Shown here: in pieces, positions 56,538 to 64,000 of the stretch
Layout: every line of letters starts with the position of its first letter
Position numbering within the stretch: the first letter of the stretch is position 1
NCBI GenBank assembly: GCA_023229575.1
Contig: JALNYZ010000010.1
Span: forward strand, 1-64,000
Length of the DNA: 64,000 nt
From: Prolixibacteraceae bacterium
GTDB taxonomy: Bacteria; Bacteroidota; Bacteroidia; Bacteroidales; Prolixibacteraceae
Reading direction: 5' to 3'
Position numbers and translations under genes: made by a program
Notes under the pieces: model-generated
What the model saw: the letters and a program-made list of their open reading frames with translations, nothing else
Databases searched by the model: none
What the model was told of the DNA's origin: nothing

Positions 56538-56834
56538 ATGATTATGATGACAACAAATGATGTGGCCAGGGTTTATGATACCATTTTGAGTATCCCTGGC
56601 ATGAATGAAACGGTGAAGATTGATTTGAAGATTTCACGTAAAAATATATTGCTGCTAAACAGCGTTATTGAGCGGGGGCTGACAGCAAAGGATGACGATA
56701 AATCATCCAATCTGCTGAACAGTGTTCCCGAAGAAAGTTTGCAGGAATTAAAGGCGTTTGCCAGTGGCTGCTTACAAAAAGCCGGGCTTGTCGAGTTAAG
56801 CGAAAAGCTAAATATGCTGGGCAACGGTAAATGA
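56538..56834 (+). CDS. small conserved-type protein beside the primase
   Basis: A 98-residue, largely helical protein (NDVARVYDTILSIPGMNETV, then LLLNSVIERGL). I do not recognise a named family. It is divergently transcribed from the primase gene across a 151-base gap that should contain both promoters. Similar small proteins are common at this place in Bacteroidetes mobilisable elements. A Met at residue 3 or 4 may be the true start. Confidence 0.6.
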   Translation: MIMMTTNDVARVYDTILSIPGMNETVKIDLKISRKNILLLNSVIERGLTAKDDDKSSNLLNSVPEESLQELKAFASGCLQKAGLVELSEKLNMLGNGK

Positions 56835-57343
56835 TGAAAAGTATGATACCTGTTCAGTCCGTTACCCAGCCGTTTTCGGCTCTTATATTTTAGCCATCAT
56901 TTATCCACAGCCATTTCTTGAAATCATCCTCGTTTTTCGAAGTATATTTTATATAATATACACATAACTCGGTGTGTTCACACTTTTGTCAGCAAAAAAT
57001 GTGAAAGTAAACAAATTCTTTATATTCGAATTTTTCCAAAAATTAATTTCATTGGCCACCCCAGAAACCGAAATCCCTGTTCGTTTGAGATGCATGGGAT
57101 GCAATATTTTTTCTATTATTCTCCTTGAAAATACCATTCAAAAATCGAGATAACCTATTAAAATCAGAATATAATATCACTACAGCATCGCCAGTCTTCA
57201 TGATCAAAAACTCTTTATGCATGCATTTTGTAATGTACAATTTTCTAGTATGTTGGTGAAAATGAAAAAGAGCAATTAAAGATTATTGTTTTGACTCTTT
57301 TATTATTTATTACATATTTGCTGAATATTCACAAAAGAGGGAT
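56835..57343. other. intergenic region at the right edge of the island
   Basis: About 500 very AT-rich bases between the island and the ECF sigma gene. No protein-coding gene is supported. The minus-strand frames at 56949-57240 have no family pattern. The right end of the island and the sigma-gene promoter must lie here, but no attachment-site repeat was found. Confidence 0.4.
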
Positions 57344-57940
57344 GTGTCTGAGAGCCTAAAAAACCATATTATTTGGGATGATTTCAGGAAAGGGAGTAAA
57401 GTAGCCCTGGAAACAATTTATGAAGACAATTATGCTTCATTGTATCATTATGGACTGAAGTTTACTAGGGACGATGATCTGGTCAAAGATCTCATTCACG
57501 AATTATTTATTGAACTTATTGATTCAGGTCTTAGATTGTCTATGACTGATAATATTCGGTTTTATCTGTTAAAAGCATTGAGAAACAAACTATTAAAGCA
57601 ACTTTCAGAAAATCTTAAGTATGCAAATAAGATTGGGGATTCTGCAGAATTCAATATTATAGTTTCAATCGAAAGGCAATTGATCATTAAAGAAGTAGAA
57701 GAAGAAGCACAAAAACGGGTCATTGCCGCTATTAAAAAACTCTCAGTCAAACAACAGGAGATTATTTATCTTCGATTTTACAGAGATCTCTCCTATCAAG
57801 AAATTTCCGCTTTATTTGATGTGAATATTCAAACTGTTCGGAATTTAATGAACCGGGCAATTAATTCTTTGAAAGACGACTTCCAAAGTAACAAGCTAAA
57901 TAAAAACCTGATCCTATTTGTTTTAAGCCTTTCTATTTGA
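57344..57940 (+). CDS. ECF-type RNA polymerase sigma factor (FecI-like)
   Basis: A 198-residue sigma factor. Region 2 is visible around YGLKFTRDDDLVKDLIHELFIEL, and region 4 around VKQQEIIYLRFYRDLSYQEI with FDVNIQTVRNLMNRAINSL as the DNA-recognition helix. The start codon is GTG at 57344 (SESLKNHIIWDDF). With FecR and an STN-containing SusC downstream it forms a trans-envelope regulation system: substrate binding at SusC frees the sigma factor, which raises expression of the same locus. Confidence 0.92.
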   Translation: MSESLKNHIIWDDFRKGSKVALETIYEDNYASLYHYGLKFTRDDDLVKDLIHELFIELIDSGLRLSMTDNIRFYLLKALRNKLLKQLSENLKYANKIGDSAEFNIIVSIERQLIIKEVEEEAQKRVIAAIKKLSVKQQEIIYLRFYRDLSYQEISALFDVNIQTVRNLMNRAINSLKDDFQSNKLNKNLILFVLSLSI

Positions 57941-58072
57941 TCTTAACCTGAGTAAATACCCCAGTTTTATTTTTTTCTAACATGTTTTACAACATGTTAT
58001 TTGGATAGTATATATTTCATTTTTTCATCATTATCTTAAAAACACATCTGAAAATGTGTAATAATATAAAGG

Positions 58073-59095
58073 ATGAAAATAGATTCGAAATACAAAAATT
58101 ATACTGTTGACGATTTTGTACAGGATAAAGACTTTCGTTGTTGGATCAATTCCCCTAACGAAATTTTAAGTTCTTTTTGGTTGAATTTCCAAAGAGATTA
58201 CCCTGAAAAATCAGAATTGGTTGAGCTGGCAAGTCAAATAGTAAAGGCATTATTTATAGAGGAAAGAGCCATTTCCAAGGATGAATACCAGGGATCAATT
58301 GACCAACTAAAGACATACCTCGACAAAAGAAAATATAAAGCCTTCCGGCTTTCTGTTAATTGGCGAAATGTGGCAGCCGTACTACTTTTACCTGTAATGG
58401 CCCTTAGCATTTATCTTTACACAAGCAGGACCCTGAATCAAGCTTCCGGAAGGGTTGTGCAATATATTGTCCCGGACGGACAAAAAAGTAAAGTAATATT
58501 AGCTGATGGGACTCAGGTATGGTTGAATTCAGGTTCCACCCTTTCCGTTTCGATGGACAATGATAACCAGAGAAAAGTTCAGCTGTCGGGTGAAGCATTC
58601 TTCAATGTGACTAAAGATAGGAAAGTACCTTTCCTTGTTGAAACCAAAGAATATTCGGTTAAGGTGTATGGAACCCAATTCGATGTTCGTGTATACAAGG
58701 ATCAAATTGAGAGTGAAACCATTTTGAAGGAAGGATTGATTTCAATTCTCACTAATTCTAAAAAAGAAATTAAAATGTCTCCCGGACAGCGTTTTTTTCT
58801 TGACAGCGAGAAAAAATATACCCTATCTGAAGTCAATCCGGATATTTACATGAGCTGGAAGGACAATGTCCTGAAAATCAATAATGAAAAATTGCAGGAT
58901 CTTCTGGTGCGCTTGGAACATTGGTATGGAGTCAAGATAAAGGTTGATAACTATGACCGGGTTAAAGATTTAAAATACACATTAACCATTAAGACCGAAA
59001 GCTTAAAAGAAATGCTCGATCTGATGAACTATGTTACTCCCTTAAACTATAAAATTGATGGAGAGAGTGTTATTTTGAAATATAACTTTAATTAA
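58073..59095 (+). CDS. FecR-family anti-sigma factor
   Basis: A 340-residue single-pass membrane protein. The cytoplasmic N-terminus (1-100) would hold the sigma factor. The transmembrane helix is about 102-120 (AAVLLLPVMALSIYLY). The periplasmic FecR domain (about 130-235) contains VILADGTQVWLNSGSTLSV, LSGEAFFNVT and VKVYGTQFDVRVY. The C-terminal domain (about 255-340, WKDNVLKINNEKLQDLLVRL) would contact the STN domain of the SusC. It lies 132 bases after the sigma gene. Confidence 0.92.
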   Translation: MKIDSKYKNYTVDDFVQDKDFRCWINSPNEILSSFWLNFQRDYPEKSELVELASQIVKALFIEERAISKDEYQGSIDQLKTYLDKRKYKAFRLSVNWRNVAAVLLLPVMALSIYLYTSRTLNQASGRVVQYIVPDGQKSKVILADGTQVWLNSGSTLSVSMDNDNQRKVQLSGEAFFNVTKDRKVPFLVETKEYSVKVYGTQFDVRVYKDQIESETILKEGLISILTNSKKEIKMSPGQRFFLDSEKKYTLSEVNPDIYMSWKDNVLKINNEKLQDLLVRLEHWYGVKIKVDNYDRVKDLKYTLTIKTESLKEMLDLMNYVTPLNYKIDGESVILKYNFN

Positions 59096-59219
59096 TTGCC
59101 TATGGATTAGTAGTTTGATGAAAAAGCAGGAATATGCTTCAACATATCCCTGCCCGTAAATTTAAAAAATTTACCATTGTCATATTTGGTAAACCAGTAT
59201 TAAACTTCAAAACAAAATT

Positions 59220-62200
59220 ATGAAAAAAAACAAAGTAATCTCTTCGAAAGAGAAGAGATTTATGCCTGTAGGCAAAATTATGAAAATTATGAAAGTATTG
59301 ACATTTGTAATGTTTGTGTGTATCGTTCATGTTTCTGCCCGCTCGTATTCGCAGATCACAAAACTGAGCATGAATATGCAGAATGTATCTATCAAACAGG
59401 TACTATCCAAAATCGAAGATCAATCGGAGTTTCGATTTTTGTATAGCGATTCAAAAATTAACGTTGAAAAAATAGTAGATGTTGATTTTAACAATAAACC
59501 TATCGAGGATATTCTCCGGAATGTGTTCGAAGGAAGTAATATCCTGTTTAAAGTGGTTGGAAAACAGATTCTATTATCAAATTCTACAGAGAGTGCAGAA
59601 AATACGCAGCAACAAAAATCCATCTCAGGAAAAGTCACCGACTCATCCGGCTCCCCGCTTCCCGGAGTTACCGTGGCTGTTAAAGGCACAACTAACGGCA
59701 CGATCACCAATACCAACGGGAACTATTCCTTGTCGAATCTCCCGGCGAATGCAACTTTGCAGTTTTCTTTTATCGGGATGAAAAGCCAGGAAATTGTGGC
59801 AGGAAACAAAACAACAATCAACATGATGCTTTCAGAGGAGACCATTGGCATAGAAGAGGTGGTCGCCGTTGGATATGGAACACAGAAAAAAATAAACCTG
59901 ACTGGCGCCGTATCATCTGTTGATTCAAAGGTTCTGGAAAGCAGGCCGATCACGAACCTCGGACAAGGTCTCCAAGGTATCACACCAAACCTTAATATCA
60001 CTCAGTATAATGGAGCCCCTGGTCAAGGCGCCTCATTTAATATTCGCGGTAATACTTCAATTAACGGTGGAAGTCCGTTAATATTGGTAAATGGTATCCC
60101 GATAGATCCCAATTTGCTTAATCCGAATGATATAGCGAGTGTTACTGTTTTGAAAGATGCAGCTTCTGCCGCAATTTATGGTGCGCGGGCAGCTTACGGG
60201 GTGATTCTGATTACGACCAAAGGCGGGAAAAAGAACGACAAACCGGTGGTCTCTTTGTCCATGAATTATTCGATGAATTCACCTGTTGTTAAATTCGAAA
60301 CGATGGATGCAGTGGAACGCATGAATTATATGAATGAGGGCAGTATTCGCGCGACAGGCAGGCCTTGGGAACAGTTTGACAAATATTATGCAGAAAAAAT
60401 AATTGCCCATTATAATGACCCTTCCCAACCCGAAACCTTTCAACATCCAAATGAGTCTCCCAATGAATATGCTTTTAGCGCTAATATCAATTGGCCAAGG
60501 GAGTTGTTGAGAAGCAGTTTTCCAATGCAACAATATACTTCCAGCGTATCTGGCGGCTCCGACAAATTCGATTATTATACATCCTTTTCTTATTTCAACC
60601 AGAAAGGTATGGCAAGACATTTCGATGAGAATTACGATCGTTACAATTTTATGACGAATCTAAACTATAATATCACCAAATGGTTTACAGTAGGTACTAA
60701 GATTTCCGTAAACAACAGTAAAAAAAGATATCCCATTAATACAGGTATTGGTGAACAAGCCATAGGCTTTTACAAATATCAATGGGCAAATTGGCCTATT
60801 TATCTTCCCGATGGCCACTTTGCAACACTTGGCTCTGTTCCAAACCAGGTTCAGCAGCAGGAAGAAGGAGGCTACAATGCCTACAATATTAGCGATTCAT
60901 GGTTGACAGGCCTTGTCAAACTTACTCCTGTTAAAAATATGACATTTAATATGGATTATTCGTCCAATGTTTATAACAGAAATGACGTGTCTTATAAAAG
61001 ACTGCTTCCTATGTACAATAGATTGGGCTTAGCCGGGTATTACCCATTTACTAATCCCAGTTCAGTAACCAGGGCTAATACCAATAACAGTTACTATGTA
61101 TTTAACGCTTATGCCGATTATGAAAATACATTTAGCAAAAAACATTATGTTAAGGCAATGGCAGGGTTCAACCAGGAAAATACTTCAAATAGTCAGTTTT
61201 GGGCAATGCGCCAGAAATTAATTGTCGAAACGATACCCTATATGAACTTAGCGACCGGTGACCGGTTTGTCGGCGATGGTGGATCGGAAACTGCTGTGAG
61301 GGGTGCATTTGCCCGTTTGAACTACAGTTATGCCGACAGGTACCTGGTTGAGTTTAATGGCCGTTACGACGGTACTTCAAAATTCTCTAAAAAAGACCGT
61401 TTTGCATTTTTCCCATCAGGATCATTGGCATGGAGAGTTGATAACGAAGCATTCTTTACAGGCTTGAAAAATTCAATTAGCATGTTGAAATTAAGGGGTT
61501 CTTATGGTAGTTTAGGAAATCAGAATGTTTCAGGTAATTATCCATATATTGCAACATCTGGTGCAGTAGCAGCCAATTACCTTATTAATGGAGATCGGCC
61601 CATGACGGTTTTAGCCCCCGGCTTGGTAAGCGCAACTTTGACATGGGAGACAGTCACACAGAGAAATCTGGGTGTTGATTTTGCGCTTCTGGACGGCAGA
61701 TTAACGGGAACTTTTGATATTTACAGAAGAGATACCAAAAACATGCTTACCAGGTCGCAAACATTGCCTGCTGTTTTAGCCGTAAATGAGCCACAGGCAA
61801 ATGCAGCTGATATGAAAACTTCAGGGTTCGATTTAACACTCGATTGGAAACATAACATACGTGATTTTAGGTATGGAATAACATTCTTGTTATCTGATTA
61901 TACTTCAGAGATTACAAAATTTAGCAATCCCTCCGGAAATATTTATGATTACTATGTAGGTCAGAAGTTGGGTGATATCTGGGGTCTTGTAACAGGAGGC
62001 TTTTTCAATACCGATGCCGAGGCAGCCGCTTTAGACCAGACGCAAATCACTGGACGGGTACGCCAGGCAGGTGATATATGGTTTAAAGACCTGGATGGGG
62101 ACGGTAAGATTACCAGAGGGCAACAGACATTGACTAACCATGGTGATATGAAGATTATTGGGAACAATACCCCACGTTACAGTTTTGGCTTTAAAACAAA

Positions 62201-62645
62201 TGCATCATGGAAAGGTTTTGACTTGGATCTATTCCTGCAAGGGGTTGCGAAACGCGATATTGAGTTGGATAATCAATACTTCACTCGCCAATATATTGAT
62301 GAATGGTCGGCGCAAACTAAAATTGGTGTTGATTATTGGACCCCGGCAAATCCTAACGCTTATTTCCCGAGACCCCTGATTAATGGTGGTTATGATGTAA
62401 CTACTACTCAGACTCATTTTTTGCAAAATGCCGCCTACCTAAGACTGAAGCAATTAACATTTGGATATACAATTCCAGAGAAATTGACTCAAAAATTGAA
62501 GATAGAAAGAATGAGGGTATATTTCTCCGGGAACAATCTGTGGGAAGCGACTAAAATGATTAAAATCAGCGACCCCGAACAGGTTTCTGTATATTTCTAC
62601 CCTTTAAACCGGTCGATATCAGTCGGCATGAATATTAGTTTTTAA
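59220..62645 (+). CDS. SusC/RagA-family TonB-dependent transporter with STN domain
   Basis: A 1141-residue transporter. After a signal (about 22-41, ending VSARSYSQ) it has an intact STN/secretin-TonB domain (about 46-120: LSMNMQNVSIKQVLSKIE, then VDVDFNNKPIEDILR). A carboxypeptidase-regulatory-like domain follows (about 134-208), then the plug (about 213-336: VVAVGYGTQKK, FNIRGNTSINGGSPLILVNG, VLKDAASAAIYGA) and a barrel ending MNISF. The STN domain touches FecR, so this is the input of the sigma/FecR pair upstream. Its SusD partner starts 15 bases after its stop. Confidence 0.95.
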   Translation: MKKNKVISSKEKRFMPVGKIMKIMKVLTFVMFVCIVHVSARSYSQITKLSMNMQNVSIKQVLSKIEDQSEFRFLYSDSKINVEKIVDVDFNNKPIEDILRNVFEGSNILFKVVGKQILLSNSTESAENTQQQKSISGKVTDSSGSPLPGVTVAVKGTTNGTITNTNGNYSLSNLPANATLQFSFIGMKSQEIVAGNKTTINMMLSEETIGIEEVVAVGYGTQKKINLTGAVSSVDSKVLESRPITNLGQGLQGITPNLNITQYNGAPGQGASFNIRGNTSINGGSPLILVNGIPIDPNLLNPNDIASVTVLKDAASAAIYGARAAYGVILITTKGGKKNDKPVVSLSMNYSMNSPVVKFETMDAVERMNYMNEGSIRATGRPWEQFDKYYAEKIIAHYNDPSQPETFQHPNESPNEYAFSANINWPRELLRSSFPMQQYTSSVSGGSDKFDYYTSFSYFNQKGMARHFDENYDRYNFMTNLNYNITKWFTVGTKISVNNSKKRYPINTGIGEQAIGFYKYQWANWPIYLPDGHFATLGSVPNQVQQQEEGGYNAYNISDSWLTGLVKLTPVKNMTFNMDYSSNVYNRNDVSYKRLLPMYNRLGLAGYYPFTNPSSVTRANTNNSYYVFNAYADYENTFSKKHYVKAMAGFNQENTSNSQFWAMRQKLIVETIPYMNLATGDRFVGDGGSETAVRGAFARLNYSYADRYLVEFNGRYDGTSKFSKKDRFAFFPSGSLAWRVDNEAFFTGLKNSISMLKLRGSYGSLGNQNVSGNYPYIATSGAVAANYLINGDRPMTVLAPGLVSATLTWETVTQRNLGVDFALLDGRLTGTFDIYRRDTKNMLTRSQTLPAVLAVNEPQANAADMKTSGFDLTLDWKHNIRDFRYGITFLLSDYTSEITKFSNPSGNIYDYYVGQKLGDIWGLVTGGFFNTDAEAAALDQTQITGRVRQAGDIWFKDLDGDGKITRGQQTLTNHGDMKIIGNNTPRYSFGFKTNASWKGFDLDLFLQGVAKRDIELDNQYFTRQYIDEWSAQTKIGVDYWTPANPNAYFPRPLINGGYDVTTTQTHFLQNAAYLRLKQLTFGYTIPEKLTQKLKIERMRVYFSGNNLWEATKMIKISDPEQVSVYFYPLNRSISVGMNISF

Positions 62646-62659
62646 CTTGTTTTAATAAA

Positions 62660-64000
62660 ATGAATTATATGAAAACCATATATGTTATAATAATTATTTC
62701 GCTATTTACAGCTATGGCATGTAATGACGATTATTTGGAAAAGTATCCTTTAGACCAAGTTAATGATGGCAGTTTCTGGAAATCTGCTGCTGATTTGGCA
62801 ATGTATGCCAATCAATTTTATCCGGATTTAAAACCTAACACCGAAAGGTCCTGGGAGTTCGAAGATCCGACCGATAATAATGGCCCTTCAGTCCGAAACG
62901 CCTACGCGTGGAATGAATCCATTGTTCCGGCAACGGGAGGTGGATATGGGAAAAGCGACTGGTTGGGAATACGCAGTTGCAATTATGCCCTCGACAAGAT
63001 CACTACAATGAAAAAAGATGCTGAGGTGTTAATGTACGAGGCTGAGATACGTTTTTTTAAATCGTTTTATTACTTTTCAAAAGTAAAATCTTTTGGTGAT
63101 GTACCATGGTTTGATCACGCGTTACAAACTGATTCGGAAGATTTAGTAAGGGCAAGGGATTCCAGAAAAACGGTGATTGCCAATCTATTAAAAGATCTGG
63201 ATTTTGCAATTGCAAACCTCCCTGCTACATCTGCGGCGGATCGTCTGACAAAGTGGGCCGCTCTTGCCTTTAAATCCAGGGTTTGTTTGTTCGAAGGGAC
63301 CTTCAGAAAATACCATAATCTTGGGGACCATGAGGCATTGTTAAGGGATGCTGTTTCATCCTCTGAAAGCATAATTAACTCGGCATTGTTCTCAGTTTAT
63401 ACTACAGGCAAGCCTAATAGCGATTACTTCGACCTGTTTGTTCAGTATGAACTGAAAGGAAACCCTGAAGGGATCATGGTGCAACGTTATATTGAAGGCA
63501 AACGCACGCATGATCATGTTCGTCAGATGTCAGCTGCACATAGTGGTTACACGAAAGACTTTGTGGAGGCTTATCTTTGCAAAGACGGGTTACCTATTGC
63601 GCTAAGTACATTATATAAGGGAGATGCAGTATTTGGTGACGAATTTATTGACAGGGATCCGCGCATGCGACAATCCGTCTACAATTCTGACCGGCCTTTT
63701 AGGATTTATGATACTGGAGTCATTGAATATAAAAAAATGCCGGAGTTTCTTTACGGCAATGCCTTTACAAGTTACTATATACTGAAAGGTTTTTCCCTTT
63801 ACGAGAGAGATTGGTTGCAGGGTCATGCTACTATTGATGATTTTGTTTTCCGCTATGGTGAGATATTGATTAACTACGCGGAAGCCAAGGCCGAACTGGG
63901 AGAGGGTACGCAGCAGGTATTGGACAAGTCTGTCAACCTTTTGAGGGATAGGGTAGGTATGCCTCATCTCACAGTCAATGTAGGATTTGTTGATCCCAAC
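62660..64000 (+). CDS. SusD/RagB-family lipoprotein, cut by window end
   Basis: The first 447 codons of a SusD partner for the SusC at 59220; no stop is reached. The signal ends at lipobox Cys21 (TAMACND), followed by DYLEKYPLDQVNDGSFW, a classic SusD start. The helical core has EIRFFKSFYYFSKVKSFGDVPWF, and FRYGEILINYAEAKAELG is near the cut end. Starts at 62660 and 62669 are both possible. It will end right of the window, probably in the usual Trp-containing tail. Confidence 0.93.
   Translation, partial: MNYMKTIYVIIIISLFTAMACNDDYLEKYPLDQVNDGSFWKSAADLAMYANQFYPDLKPNTERSWEFEDPTDNNGPSVRNAYAWNESIVPATGGGYGKSDWLGIRSCNYALDKITTMKKDAEVLMYEAEIRFFKSFYYFSKVKSFGDVPWFDHALQTDSEDLVRARDSRKTVIANLLKDLDFAIANLPATSAADRLTKWAALAFKSRVCLFEGTFRKYHNLGDHEALLRDAVSSSESIINSALFSVYTTGKPNSDYFDLFVQYELKGNPEGIMVQRYIEGKRTHDHVRQMSAAHSGYTKDFVEAYLCKDGLPIALSTLYKGDAVFGDEFIDRDPRMRQSVYNSDRPFRIYDTGVIEYKKMPEFLYGNAFTSYYILKGFSLYERDWLQGHATIDDFVFRYGEILINYAEAKAELGEGTQQVLDKSVNLLRDRVGMPHLTVNVGFVDPN

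Larger units (their letters stand above)
43465..56834. mobile_element. mobilisable accessory island (boundaries approximate)
   Basis: The interval contains a RadC-like gene, a nuclease remnant, a Qat defence operon, an AlbA-type gene and a complete mobilisation module with an oriT-like sequence. Flanking genes are ordinary chromosomal types. No integrase, transposase or matching terminal repeats were found in the window, so the exact ends and the mode of integration are open. Confidence 0.6.

Noticed and set aside
56949..57240. Two minus-strand frames of 62-63 codons left of the sigma gene
   Set aside because: AT-rich, overlapping each other, without recognisable domains; a broken gene tail cannot be excluded.

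Overview
The window reads as a chromosome segment of a Bacteroidota bacterium. The evidence is three SusC/SusD outer-membrane glycan-uptake pairs, an ECF sigma/FecR anti-sigma pair feeding one of them, a type IX secretion C-terminal domain, the fused CusA-TolC metal pump typical of the phylum, and Bacteroidetes-style MobA/MobB/MobC mobilisation genes. The SusC N-termini suggest Bacteroidales/Marinilabiliales relatives such as Prolixibacteraceae, but that rank is inference.

Region 1 (about 750-30300) is carbohydrate-acquisition territory. Two tandem SusC/SusD pairs and a DUF1735-type surface lipoprotein (753-11794) are followed by a Tat-exported hexosaminidase-like glycosidase, two neutral-ceramidase-family proteins, a secreted TIM-barrel-like protein, a Gfo/Idh/MocA oxidoreductase, a cytoplasmic PIG-L deacetylase, a NagB-like sugar isomerase/deaminase, a CBM9-like protein, an APC permease and a PfkB kinase. 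Together they look like a route for an amino-sugar-containing glycan or glycoconjugate: capture, trimming outside the cytoplasm, import, then deacetylation, phosphorylation and isomerisation. Debris is visible: a GH78-like rhamnosidase tail (20821-20976) and a VanX-like dipeptidase that has lost its middle (27270-27620). A methyltransferase gene is framed by a roughly 95-base inverted repeat. A beta-helix protein and a GH5 hydrolase close the region.

Region 2 (30286-43000) holds a large PKD-repeat type IX secretion substrate, a metal-efflux operon (DUF6660 protein, CusA-TolC fusion, CusB-like adaptor), a hybrid histidine kinase, an atypical tRNA-like gene, and an Rrf2 regulator with a clear palindromic operator next to a diheme cytochrome lipoprotein.

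Region 3 (about 43440-56900) is a mobilisable accessory island: a RadC-like gene, a decayed DUF1016 nuclease, a complete QatABCD anti-phage operon, an AlbA/Schlafen-type ATP-binding protein, and a mobilisation module (coupling protein, relaxase, MobA-like accessory protein, primase) with an oriT-like double hairpin. The Qat operon lies between two 102-base direct repeats that duplicate the 3' end of the AlbA-type gene, which suggests it was exchanged in as a cassette.

Region 4 (57344-end) is a third glycan-uptake locus with its own regulation: ECF sigma factor, FecR anti-sigma factor, a SusC with an intact STN signalling domain, and a SusD cut by the window end. No integrase, rRNA or CRISPR array was seen.
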